This document shows, one piece after another, positions 16,703-23,169 of a stretch of DNA of 30,584 nt (the first letter of the stretch is position 1; each line of letters starts with the position of its first letter). This stretch comes from CAYNST01 sp964399955. Its GTDB lineage: Bacteria > Pseudomonadota > Gammaproteobacteria > Pseudomonadales > Cellvibrionaceae. A program made the translations under genes and the position numbers. The notes beneath the pieces are model-generated. The model was not told the origin of the DNA and ran no database searches. It saw only the letters and a program-made list of their open reading frames with translations. The stretch spans positions 1 through 30,584 of the forward strand of contig CAYNST010000034.1 of assembly GCA_964399955.1 (NCBI GenBank). Direction: 5' to 3'.

Positions 16703-17245
16703 CTATCCCAGCGCCGCATTTGCGAAGCGGGGGTCTTTCAACAGCGCGGGAATGTGCAGTACTGCCCATTGGTTGTCGGCGGCATCACGATAAGCCCCCT
16801 GCACCAAGGGTTCAACACTACTGGGCACGCCTTCTGCTTCGGGCCGATGGTTCTCGGCGGTAAAATGCTGCATGCCGTGGGCCTGATCAACCATCAAACC
16901 ACAGAAATAGGGGCTGGAATCCACCACCAGCACCCGATGCTGCTTTTTTTGACCGGTGAGTTTACTGCCCAAAAACACCGGCATATCGATCAAAGGCAGC
17001 AAGCGTCCGCGAACGTTGGCTACGCCTACCGCCCAGTTTTGCACACCGGGCAGCCGTGAATAAGTGGGTACTTCCAACATTTCTGCGACCTGCCCAAGCG
17101 GCGCAACAAAGCGGGTGCCCATCAAGGTAAAGCCTATGCCGCTCCAGCGAGGGGATGCATCCACCTGGGCGGGCAGTGCTTGAGCGTGAGCTTCAATGAC
17201 TTGGGCGAGATCGACGAGGGCTCTGAAAGCCGCTTCTTGAGACAT
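16703..17245 (-). CDS. pilI: CheW-like adaptor PilI
   Basis: PilI couples the receptor PilJ to the kinase ChpA and is the main CheW protein of the system. The 180-residue product (ATG at 17245) has the CheW domain from about residue 35: GIGFTLMGTRFVAPLGQVAEML, the conserved VRGRLLPLIDMPVFLG segment near 78-93, and VVDSSPYFCGLMVDQAHGM. The strand-turn NVRGRLLPLIDM corresponds to the kinase- and receptor-contacting surface of CheW. It starts 9 bases after the pilH stop. The identification rests on domain plus position between pilH and pilJ. Confidence 0.94.
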   Translation of the reverse strand: MSQEAAFRALVDLAQVIEAHAQALPAQVDASPRWSGIGFTLMGTRFVAPLGQVAEMLEVPTYSRLPGVQNWAVGVANVRGRLLPLIDMPVFLGSKLTGQKKQHRVLVVDSSPYFCGLMVDQAHGMQHFTAENHRPEAEGVPSSVEPLVQGAYRDAADNQWAVLHIPALLKDPRFANAALG

Positions 17246-17254
17246 GATACCCGA

Positions 17255-17617
17255 TCAACCGCAGACGCTGGCGATGGTGCTGAGCAACTCTTGCTCATCA
17301 ACCGGCTTGGTCAAATAGGCTTTGGCACCCTGCCGCATTCCCCAGACGCGGTCGGTTTCCTGATCTTTGGTGGTGATGATAATCACCGGAATGGCGGAGG
17401 TTTCCTGGGCGCGACTCAGCTGGCGGGTTGCCTGAAAGCCGTTCAGCCCCGGCATTACTACGTCCATCAGCACGATGTCGGGAATCTCCTGCTTGGCTTT
17501 TTCTACGCCGTCAGCGCCGTTGCTGGCAGAACTGACTTTATGACCGTATTTTTCCAGCATGGTGGTCAGCTTATGGGTTTCGGTTGGCGAATCGTCAACG
17601 ATTAGTACTTTTGCCAT
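17255..17617 (-). CDS. pilH: Single-domain response regulator PilH (CheY-like)
   Basis: PilH is a stand-alone receiver that accepts phosphate from ChpA; in Pseudomonas it opposes PilG and affects pilus retraction. The 120-residue protein is just a receiver domain, with the acidic pair D8/D9 (VDDSPTE), phospho-acceptor D52 (VLMDVVMPGLNG), the switch threonine in ITTKDQ (81-86) and K104 (LTKPVD). All the residues needed for phosphorylation are present and there is no output domain. It lies between pilG and pilI, 51 bases after pilG. Confidence 0.95.
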   Translation of the reverse strand: MAKVLIVDDSPTETHKLTTMLEKYGHKVSSASNGADGVEKAKQEIPDIVLMDVVMPGLNGFQATRQLSRAQETSAIPVIIITTKDQETDRVWGMRQGAKAYLTKPVDEQELLSTIASVCG

Positions 17618-17668
17618 CGCTCCCTCGGGAATGAAATGTCGGTGAGCACGTGTCTCATCGGTTATCGA

Positions 17669-18064
17669 TTAACTGGCTTTGGCAACCTTCACGTGCGCTT
17701 CGATAGCGCCCAGAAGTTCGCCCTTGCTGAACGGCTTGGTCAGATATTGGTCAGAACCAACGATGCGACCCTTGGCCTTGTCAAACAGCCCGTCTTTGCT
17801 GGAGAGCATGATAACAGGGGTAGATTTGAACTCACTGTTATTTTTTATCAGCGCGCAGGTTTGATAGCCGTCCAGGCGGGGCATCATGATGTCGACAAAG
17901 ATGATATCAGGGCGAGTGTCGGCAATCTTTGCCAGAGCGTCAAATCCGTCTGTTGCCGTAACCACCGTACAACCCACTTTCTTAAGGAGGGTTTCCGCAG
18001 TGCGACGAATGGTTTTACTGTCGTCGATCACCATGACTTTCAGGTGTTCAAGATTTACGTCCAT
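17669..18064 (-). CDS. pilG: Single-domain response regulator PilG (CheY-like)
   Basis: PilG is the second stand-alone receiver; in Pseudomonas it promotes pilus extension and activates adenylate cyclase CyaB via FimV/FimL. From the ATG at 18064 the protein is 131 residues. Key residues are D14/D15 (MVIDDSKTIRR), phospho-acceptor D58 (FVDIMMPRLDGYQ), S88/S89 in place of the switch threonine, and K110 (LTKPFSKGE). The sequence MVIDDSKTIRRTAE is very typical of PilG. The frame stays open for 71 codons upstream, but that part crosses the promoter region and is low in homology-like character. It is the first gene of the Pil-Chp operon. Confidence 0.96.
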   Translation of the reverse strand: MDVNLEHLKVMVIDDSKTIRRTAETLLKKVGCTVVTATDGFDALAKIADTRPDIIFVDIMMPRLDGYQTCALIKNNSEFKSTPVIMLSSKDGLFDKAKGRIVGSDQYLTKPFSKGELLGAIEAHVKVAKAS

Positions 18065-18118
18065 AGGCAGACCTACATCGGTTTGGTTGTTATTAAAAGA
18101 TTGCCAGGTCAGGAGCCC

Positions 18119-18132
18119 CTGAACAAGTTCAG
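18119..18132. repeat. Inverted repeat upstream of pilG, possible operator
   Basis: CTGAACAAGTTCAG is a 6-bp palindrome around an AA centre. It lies 55-68 bases upstream of the pilG start codon, a position suited to a regulator site. It does not match the LexA box spacing (CTGT-N8-ACAG) and I cannot name a binding protein. Confidence 0.35.
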
Positions 18133-18424
18133 ATCGCCTGTGCACATGCCGCTCACGCCAGAACCAACTCCAGTGGGTTTGCTTGCAGCCGCTCAAAAAA
18201 GTAGAGCGCGCCCACGCTCCGCCGGCAAATTGGCGGCGCTGCCTGCTCCCGAAATAACGAGACACAGGCCAGACCACCCGCGCCTACCTGCTCGTGGCCC
18301 ACTTTTAACATAGTTTTAGCGTTTAAGCTATATGGGAGCCGTGGAGCGGGGCAGACCTGCAGGGGTCTCCTGCGAAAACCGCGAGCCGTGCACACGTACA
18401 AACGCCCGCCTGCAACATTGGGCT

Positions 18425-18452
18425 TTGTCCGCCGGCCGTACCCGCCTATAAT
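18425..18452 (+). promoter_or_regulatory. Probable sigma70 promoter for gshB
   Basis: TTGTCC (18425-18430) and a perfect TATAAT (18447-18452) are separated by 16 bases. Transcription would start near 18459, leaving about 140 bases of leader before the gshB ATG at 18601. Confidence 0.55.
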
Positions 18453-18600
18453 TTGAATCCGCTCTTCAATGATTGTTCAACCCGCTGGAAATCGCCACCC
18501 TGCGCCGGGCTTAATTTTGTCATATCGCGGTGGCCGGATGCCATTTCCCCTTATAAGCTTGCCGTCTTTGGCACCAACCCCCTGCGAGGCACACCGATTC

Positions 18601-19584
18601 ATGAATCAATCCCAGAGTTCCTCCGCCAAATCGCTTCTGGTTGTTATGGACCCGATAGCCCGGATTACCTACCACAAGGACACTAGCCTGGCACTGCTGC
18701 TGGCAGCCCAGGCCCGCGGATTTGAGCTTTGGTATGCCGAGCCGCAGCACCTATACCTGGACCAGGGCAAAGCCGGCGGCAAGCTGCGCAAACTGCGCGT
18801 GTTTGCAGACGAGAAGCATTGGTTCGAGCTGGACGACTTCTGCAGCCGGCCGCTGGCCGAGATAGACGTGCTGCTGATGCGCAAGGACCCGCCGGTGGAC
18901 ACTCAATTCATCTACACCACTTACATCCTGGAACAAGCAGAGCGGGATGGTTGTCTGGTAGTTAATCGGCCGCAGAGTTTGCGAGACTGCAATGAGAAGG
19001 TCTTTGCCACTCAGTTTCCTCAGTGTTGCCCGCCTACGCTGGTGGCTCGCGATATGGCCACCCTGCGGGCATTTGCCAGGCAGCACGGCGATGTAATCCT
19101 CAAGCCTTTGGATGGCATGGGCGGCAGCGGCATTTTTCGCTGCCGCGAGGACGACCCCAATGTGAGCGTGATACTTGAGACACTCACCGAGCACGGCCAG
19201 CAGTTTATAATGGCGCAGCGCTTCATCCCCGCCATCAGCAAAGGCGATAAACGCATCCTGGTGGTGGATGGAGAACCCATAGCCTACAGTTTGGCGCGCA
19301 TACCGGCCGAGGGCGAGACTCGCGGCAATTTGGCCGCCGGCGGCAGAGGCGTGGCGCAACCGCTGACGGAGCGCGACCGGTGGATTGTCAATGAAGTTGC
19401 GCCGGCGCTCACGGAAAAGGGTCTATTATTTGTAGGGCTGGATGTGATTGGCGATTACCTGACGGAAATAAACATCACCAGTCCCACCTGCGTTCGGGAA
19501 ATTGACCGTGCTTTCGACACCCGCATAGGGGACCGCCTGATGGACGCCATAGAGGCCCGCCTGCGGCAAGCTGGCCCGACCTGA
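18601..19584 (+). CDS. gshB: Glutathione synthetase GshB
   Basis: GshB (EC 6.3.2.3) joins gamma-glutamylcysteine and glycine using ATP, the second step of glutathione synthesis, in the cytoplasm. The 327-residue protein has the N-terminal fold with VVMDPIARITYHKDTS (14-29), RKDPPVDTQFIYTTYILE (94-111), NRPQSLRDCNEK (122-133), and the ATP-grasp region with KPLDGMGGSGIFR (168-180), GETRGNLAAGGRG (238-250) and TEINITSPTC (288-297). It closely resembles the Escherichia coli enzyme from end to end. The ATG at 18601 is chosen because homology begins about 10 residues later; an ATG at 18469 in frame would add 44 unrelated residues. A GAGG lies about 12 bases upstream. Confidence 0.98.
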   Translation: MNQSQSSSAKSLLVVMDPIARITYHKDTSLALLLAAQARGFELWYAEPQHLYLDQGKAGGKLRKLRVFADEKHWFELDDFCSRPLAEIDVLLMRKDPPVDTQFIYTTYILEQAERDGCLVVNRPQSLRDCNEKVFATQFPQCCPPTLVARDMATLRAFARQHGDVILKPLDGMGGSGIFRCREDDPNVSVILETLTEHGQQFIMAQRFIPAISKGDKRILVVDGEPIAYSLARIPAEGETRGNLAAGGRGVAQPLTERDRWIVNEVAPALTEKGLLFVGLDVIGDYLTEINITSPTCVREIDRAFDTRIGDRLMDAIEARLRQAGPT

Positions 19585-19674
19585 CCTGCAAGCGAATGCA
19601 GCGCGCGGATGGCGCAATCCGCCGGGCGCTACGAACAGCGGCAGGCTACCCCAACCCCGAGATATCTGGACACT

Positions 19675-20553
19675 ATGAGTATTGACGCAACCAAAAGCGG
19701 CGAACGGCTGACCTTTACCGCATTTCTGGCCATTGCCGTGCATGCCATTGTCATTCTGGGGGTGGCGTTCACGGTTGAAAGCGCGCCCAAGGTCGCGCCG
19801 ACTTTGAACATCACCCTTGCTACTCACCAGACCGAGCAGGCACCGGAGGAAGCAGACTATCTGGCACAGCATAATCAGCAGGCCAGCGGCACACGGGAAG
19901 AAACCCTGGAGTTGACCAGCACAGAGGTTGCCGAAGTAGTGGCTCCGACGGTCAATCAGGTTGCCCCGGTACCCCAGCAAAAGTCGGTTGCCCCCAGTGC
20001 GCGCGACCAGACCTACCTCACCACCGAAAGCAGCGACTTTCGCCTGAACCGCCGCAGCGAGACCCAAACGCAGGATGAAGCAGAGCAGGTGAACGCTGAC
20101 GATGAAGAGTCACCCTACCTCAACCCGGAGATTGCCAGTCTGCAGGCCAAGCTTGACCGCTTGCAGCAGGAATTTGCCCGCCGGCCGCGCATTCGCAGAA
20201 TGACCTCGGTGGCTACTCGGTCCTCCGCCGATGCCGAGTATTTGAACCAATGGACACAGAAAGTTGAAACCCTCGGCAATCAACACTTTCCCACCGCAGC
20301 CCTGGCAAACAAGATCTTTGGCGACTTGCGCCTGTCAGTAATCGTCAACAGCGACGGCTCGGTGGACAAAGTGGAAATTCTCAAGCCTTCGGGTTTCCCG
20401 GTGCTGGACCAAGCGGCGGTGCAAATTGTTCGCCTGGCCAGCCCCTTTGCCCCGTTTCCCGCCGAAATCCGCCAGACTGCAGATCAGCTGGATATTATTC
20501 GCACCTGGCGCTTCGAGATTACCGGCCTGAAAACCGCCATGGAATTGGACTGA
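19675..20553 (+). CDS. tonB3: TonB3-type energy transducer (TonB family C-terminal domain)
   Basis: TonB proteins span the periplasm and transmit proton-motive force to outer-membrane receptors. In P. aeruginosa the TonB gene at this position (PA0406, tonB3) is reported to be needed for twitching motility and pilus assembly. The 292-residue protein has a single N-terminal membrane anchor (about 13-34), a Gln/Glu/Ser-rich periplasmic region containing DYLAQHNQQASG (61-72), a helical segment (about 150-172) and the TonB C-terminal domain (about 198-285), with LRLSVIVNSDGSVDKVEIL (split LRLSVIVNSDGSV and DKVEIL) and IIRTWRFE. The Pro-Glu/Pro-Lys repeats of classical TonB are absent. The start at 19675 is preferred over 19609 because it puts the anchor near the N-terminus. 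Confidence 0.85.
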   Translation: MSIDATKSGERLTFTAFLAIAVHAIVILGVAFTVESAPKVAPTLNITLATHQTEQAPEEADYLAQHNQQASGTREETLELTSTEVAEVVAPTVNQVAPVPQQKSVAPSARDQTYLTTESSDFRLNRRSETQTQDEAEQVNADDEESPYLNPEIASLQAKLDRLQQEFARRPRIRRMTSVATRSSADAEYLNQWTQKVETLGNQHFPTAALANKIFGDLRLSVIVNSDGSVDKVEILKPSGFPVLDQAAVQIVRLASPFAPFPAEIRQTADQLDIIRTWRFEITGLKTAMELD

Positions 20554-20728
20554 GATCACAGCCCCGGCCGCTTTTGACGCGCATACTCCAAGCAGGGTCC
20601 GGCAGCCGAACAGGCTGCAAGACCTGCCCAACGCAAGGCCTGCTGCTGGGCGGCTGCGTAAACTTATCAAGCGGGCAGCCTGCCTGCGTCTTGGGGCAGC
20701 TGGCAGGACGGCGTGCGGATGGGTACAA

Positions 20729-20776
20729 AGCCAGGTAAAAAATGTGAGTTTCATCGCATAACATTTTTACCCGGCT
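20729..20776. repeat. Long imperfect palindrome upstream of algH
   Basis: The left arm (20729-20745) and right arm (20761-20776) can form 15 base pairs: AGCC/GGCT, one A-C mismatch, then GGTAAAAA/TTTTTACC, one bulged A and TGT/ACA. The loop is 15 bases. It could act as a weak two-way terminator or as a protein-binding site; the sequence does not decide. Confidence 0.6.
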
Positions 20777-20799
20777 GTGTTCAGGTCCGGCTCAAGGTT

Positions 20800-20827
20800 C
20801 AATAGTTAGCCAGGCCTATTGTTTTTT
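20800..20827 (+). terminator. Terminator-like hairpin with T-run just before algH
   Basis: CAATAG (20800-20805) and CTATTG (20816-20821) pair across a 10-base loop, followed directly by TTTTTT (20822-20827). The stem is short and half AT, so the terminator would be weak. It sits only 8 bases before the algH ribosome site. Confidence 0.35.
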
Positions 20828-20847
20828 CCGGCATAGGACCCATTACC

Positions 20848-21435
20848 ATGCCTATGACTAGCAGAAACGCTTTGAAATTTCCGATTGGCAGCCTGCGCAA
20901 CCAGTTTTTGATTGCGCTGCCGGGCCTGGAAGACGGCCTGTTTTCCCAGTCGGTAACCTATATCTGCGACCATGGCCCGGAGGGGGCTATGGGCCTGGTG
21001 GTGAATCGTGAGCTGGATCTGCACATGAGTGATGTGTTCGAGCAGCTGGATATTCACTACAGTGCGGATGTCGGCGCAACGCCCATTTTGGCGGGCGGCC
21101 CGGTGGGCACTGAGCGGGGCTTTGTTCTGCACCCCACCGGCGGAGACTGGCACTCCAGCATCCGCATCAGTGCGGATGTGTCACTGACCGCGTCGCGCGA
21201 TATCATCACCGCGCTGGCAGAGGGCAGCGGCCCGGAGCACTCGCAGTTTGTGCTTGGATATGCGGGCTGGGGCGCGGGGCAACTGGAAGCGGAAATCAAA
21301 AACAATCTGTGGCTGACCGTACCCGCCGACGGCGACATCCTGTTCAATACCCCCGTTGATCAACGCTGGCACAAAACCGCGCGCCTGCTCGGGGTAGACA
21401 TCAACCTGATGCCCCGTAACGCCGGCCACGCCTGA
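20848..21435 (+). CDS. algH: YqgE/AlgH family protein
   Basis: The YqgE/AlgH family was named after a Pseudomonas gene affecting alginate production; its biochemical role is still not defined. The 195-residue product shows the family features: LRNQFLIALPGLEDGLFSQSVTYICDH (read as LRNQFLIALPGL and FSQSVTYICDH), GAMGLVVNR (about 49-57), the GGPV motif near 88-91, RGFVLHP, FVLGYAGWGAGQLE and the C-terminal LLGVDINLM. Two ATGs lie close together (20848 and 20854); the first has an AGGA 9 bases upstream and is used. It comes 46 bases before ruvX, a pairing that is widely conserved in gammaproteobacteria. Confidence 0.95.
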   Translation: MPMTSRNALKFPIGSLRNQFLIALPGLEDGLFSQSVTYICDHGPEGAMGLVVNRELDLHMSDVFEQLDIHYSADVGATPILAGGPVGTERGFVLHPTGGDWHSSIRISADVSLTASRDIITALAEGSGPEHSQFVLGYAGWGAGQLEAEIKNNLWLTVPADGDILFNTPVDQRWHKTARLLGVDINLMPRNAGHA

Positions 21436-21481
21436 CGTTGCTGCGGGCATCCAACCTCGCTGAATTGGGCTGAAGCATCCC

Positions 21482-21913
21482 TTGACTGAGAAACCGCCTC
21501 GATCGCTGCTGGCGTTTGATTACGGCACTAAAAGCATAGGTGTGGCCTACGGCCAGACCATTACGGCGAGCGCCCGGGAATTGCCCCCGCTGGCTGCGCG
21601 CGACGGCGTGCCGGACTGGCAAGTGGTGGCGCAGCTGCTGGTCGAGTGGCAACCCGATCTGGTCATCGTCGGCCTGCCCCTCAATATGGATGAATCCGAC
21701 AGCGATCTGAGCGAACGGGCCAGAAAGTTCGGCAACCGGCTGCACGGGCGCTTCGGTGTTGCCGTGCAGATGCACGACGAGCGGCTGTCCACCCGCGAAG
21801 CCAAAACCGAAGCCAAAAGCCGCGGCCACCGAGGTGACTACGCGCGCAATCCCATCGACTCCATCGCCGCCCGACTGATTTTGGAAGGCTGGCTGGCGCA
21901 ACATGCCGGTTGA
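21482..21913 (+). CDS. ruvX: Holliday junction resolvase-like protein RuvX (YqgF)
   Basis: RuvX/YqgF is an RNase H-fold nuclease; in Escherichia coli it is involved in 16S rRNA 5'-end maturation, and relatives resolve Holliday junctions. The 143-residue protein carries the three acidic motifs: AFDYGTKSIGVAYG at about residues 11-24 with the catalytic Asp, the VIVGLPLNMD strand (60-69) ahead of a central DERLST (98-103), and DSIAA near 124-128. The start is a TTG at 21482, because no ATG lies between it and the first conserved motif; the ribosome site is poor. It is downstream of algH and convergent with pilU. Confidence 0.94.
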   Translation: MTEKPPRSLLAFDYGTKSIGVAYGQTITASARELPPLAARDGVPDWQVVAQLLVEWQPDLVIVGLPLNMDESDSDLSERARKFGNRLHGRFGVAVQMHDERLSTREAKTEAKSRGHRGDYARNPIDSIAARLILEGWLAQHAG

Positions 21914-21921
21914 GCGGTAAC

Positions 21922-21950
21922 CCGGCAGCGCCTGCGGTCAGGCGCGCCGG
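21922..21950. terminator. Strong GC hairpin between convergent ruvX and pilU
   Basis: CCGGC pairs with GCCGG and GCGCCTG with CAGGCGC, with one bulged A (21927) and a four-base loop CGGT (21935-21938), 12 pairs in all. It fills most of the 46-base gap between the two convergent stop codons. There is no T-run on either side, so it is a likely but not classical two-way terminator. Confidence 0.5.
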
Positions 21951-21959
21951 AAAGAAGGG

Positions 21960-23102
21960 CTAGAAGCGGCGGGTGCGGTGGCTGTCGTCTTCCTGGATGG
22001 TGATCTCTGTCGCGGCATTGGACAGGTACTCCGCATCCGTCTCCGACTTGAGCTTGATCATCAAACGCAGGTCGTTGGGCGAGTCTGCGTGGGCCAAGGC
22101 ATCCTCGTAGGTGATCTCACCGGCGTCGTAGAGGTCGTAGAGCGCCTGATCAAAGGTTTGCATGCCCAGATCGTTGGACTTTTTCATCAACTCTTTCAGC
22201 TCGTGCACCTGCCCCTTGCGAATCAGGTCGGAGGCAAGCGGTGTATTCAGCAGTACTTCCATACAGGCGCGACGCCCGTTGCCATCTGGCGTGGGAATCA
22301 GCTGCTGCGCAACGATGGCCCGCAGGTTGAGCGACAGATCCATCCACAACTGGGAGTGGCGGTCTGCGGGGAAGAAGTGGATGATGCGGTCCAGCGCCTG
22401 GTTGGCGTTGTTGGCGTGCAGAGTGCAAAGACACAGGTGGCCGGTCTCGGCAAAGGCAATGGCATGGTCCATGGTTTCCCGGGTGCGCACCTCGCCAATC
22501 AGGATTACATCCGGCGCCTGGCGCAAGGTGTTTTTCAGCGCCACCTCAAAGGAGTCGGTGTCTATGCCTACTTCGCGCTGGGTAATGACGCAGCCCTGAT
22601 GCTGGTGAATGAATTCTATCGGATCTTCAATGGAGATGATGTGGCCCTTGGAATGCCGGTTGCGGTGACCAATCATGGCCGCCAGCGACGTCGACTTACC
22701 CGTACCGGTAGCACCCACAAATATCACCAGCCCGCGCTTGACCATGGCCAGCTCTTTGATGATTTCCGGCAAGCCCAGTTCATCAATTTTGGGGATGTTG
22801 GTTTCGATGCGGCGCAGCACCAAACCCGCCAGGTTGCGCTGAAAAAATGCACTGGCCCGGAACCGCCCCACTCCGCGCACGCTGATGGCGTAGTTCAGCT
22901 CTTTTTTGTCCACAAACTCGTTGCGCTGCTTCTCATTCATGGTGCTCAGCACCGTCTCGCGCACCTTCTCCGGCGACATGGGCGTGGTGGTGACCGGCAC
23001 GATGCGGCCATTAAGCTTGATGGACGGCGGTATGCCGGCGGTAATGAACAGATCGGACGCGGACTTCTCCACCATCAGATTGAGCAAGCGGTCGATATCC
23101 AT
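21960..23102 (-). CDS. pilU: Type IV pilus retraction ATPase PilU
   Basis: PilU is the accessory retraction motor that works with PilT to depolymerise the pilus. The 380-residue protein starts at 23102 after a GAGG site. It has an N-terminal PAS-like domain (about 1-95) and a RecA-like ATPase domain: Walker A GATGTGKS (130-137), Asp box IISIEDPIEF (155-164), Walker B DVILIGEVR (198-206), and the His box GHLCLCTLHANNA. The C-terminal extension beyond PilT, with an acidic tail, is usual for PilU. It lies 67 bases downstream of pilT. Confidence 0.97.
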   Translation of the reverse strand: MDIDRLLNLMVEKSASDLFITAGIPPSIKLNGRIVPVTTTPMSPEKVRETVLSTMNEKQRNEFVDKKELNYAISVRGVGRFRASAFFQRNLAGLVLRRIETNIPKIDELGLPEIIKELAMVKRGLVIFVGATGTGKSTSLAAMIGHRNRHSKGHIISIEDPIEFIHQHQGCVITQREVGIDTDSFEVALKNTLRQAPDVILIGEVRTRETMDHAIAFAETGHLCLCTLHANNANQALDRIIHFFPADRHSQLWMDLSLNLRAIVAQQLIPTPDGNGRRACMEVLLNTPLASDLIRKGQVHELKELMKKSNDLGMQTFDQALYDLYDAGEITYEDALAHADSPNDLRLMIKLKSETDAEYLSNAATEITIQEDDSHRTRRF

Positions 23103-23169
23103 AGGTTTTCCTCACGTCGGCGCCAGACAATTTAGCTATTGTTGATGAAGCTGCACAGGCTGCGCGCAG

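Larger units (their letters stand above)
18065..18600. other. pilG-gshB divergent intergenic region
   Basis: These 536 bases separate two divergently transcribed genes. No gene is supported; open frames here are only extensions of pilG and gshB. Contents I can point to: an inverted repeat at 18119-18132 just ahead of pilG, overlapping small hairpins at 18353-18373, an AT-richer patch at 18301-18332 that might hold a pilG promoter but shows no good -35/-10 pair, and a good promoter for gshB ending at 18452. Confidence 0.6.
20554..20847 (+). other. tonB3-algH intergenic region, hairpin-rich, no gene
   Basis: This 294-base region contains no supportable gene. It carries a GC hairpin (GCAGCC, 5-base loop, GGCTGC at 20602-20618) about 50 bases after tonB3, a long imperfect palindrome at 20729-20776, and a terminator-like hairpin with six Ts at 20800-20827. 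The algH ribosome site AGGA follows at 20835-20838. Confidence 0.6.

Noticed and set aside
16581..16769. Small 62-codon frame between pilJ and pilI
   Set aside because: It overlaps the conserved end of pilI and has no ribosome site or recognisable sequence.
18119..18132. LexA (SOS) box ahead of pilG
   Set aside because: The half-sites are CTG and CAG separated by 8 bases, giving 14 bases, whereas the gammaproteobacterial box is CTGT-N8-ACAG over 16 bases.
18141..18170. Sigma54 promoter upstream of pilG on the minus strand
   Set aside because: A TGGC motif is present, but no GC falls at the fixed -12 distance, so the required GG/GC spacing is not met.
20602..20618. GC hairpin after tonB3 as a classical terminator
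   Set aside because: The 6-bp stem is clear, but it is followed by AAGACC rather than a T-run, so it is mentioned only as part of the gap description.
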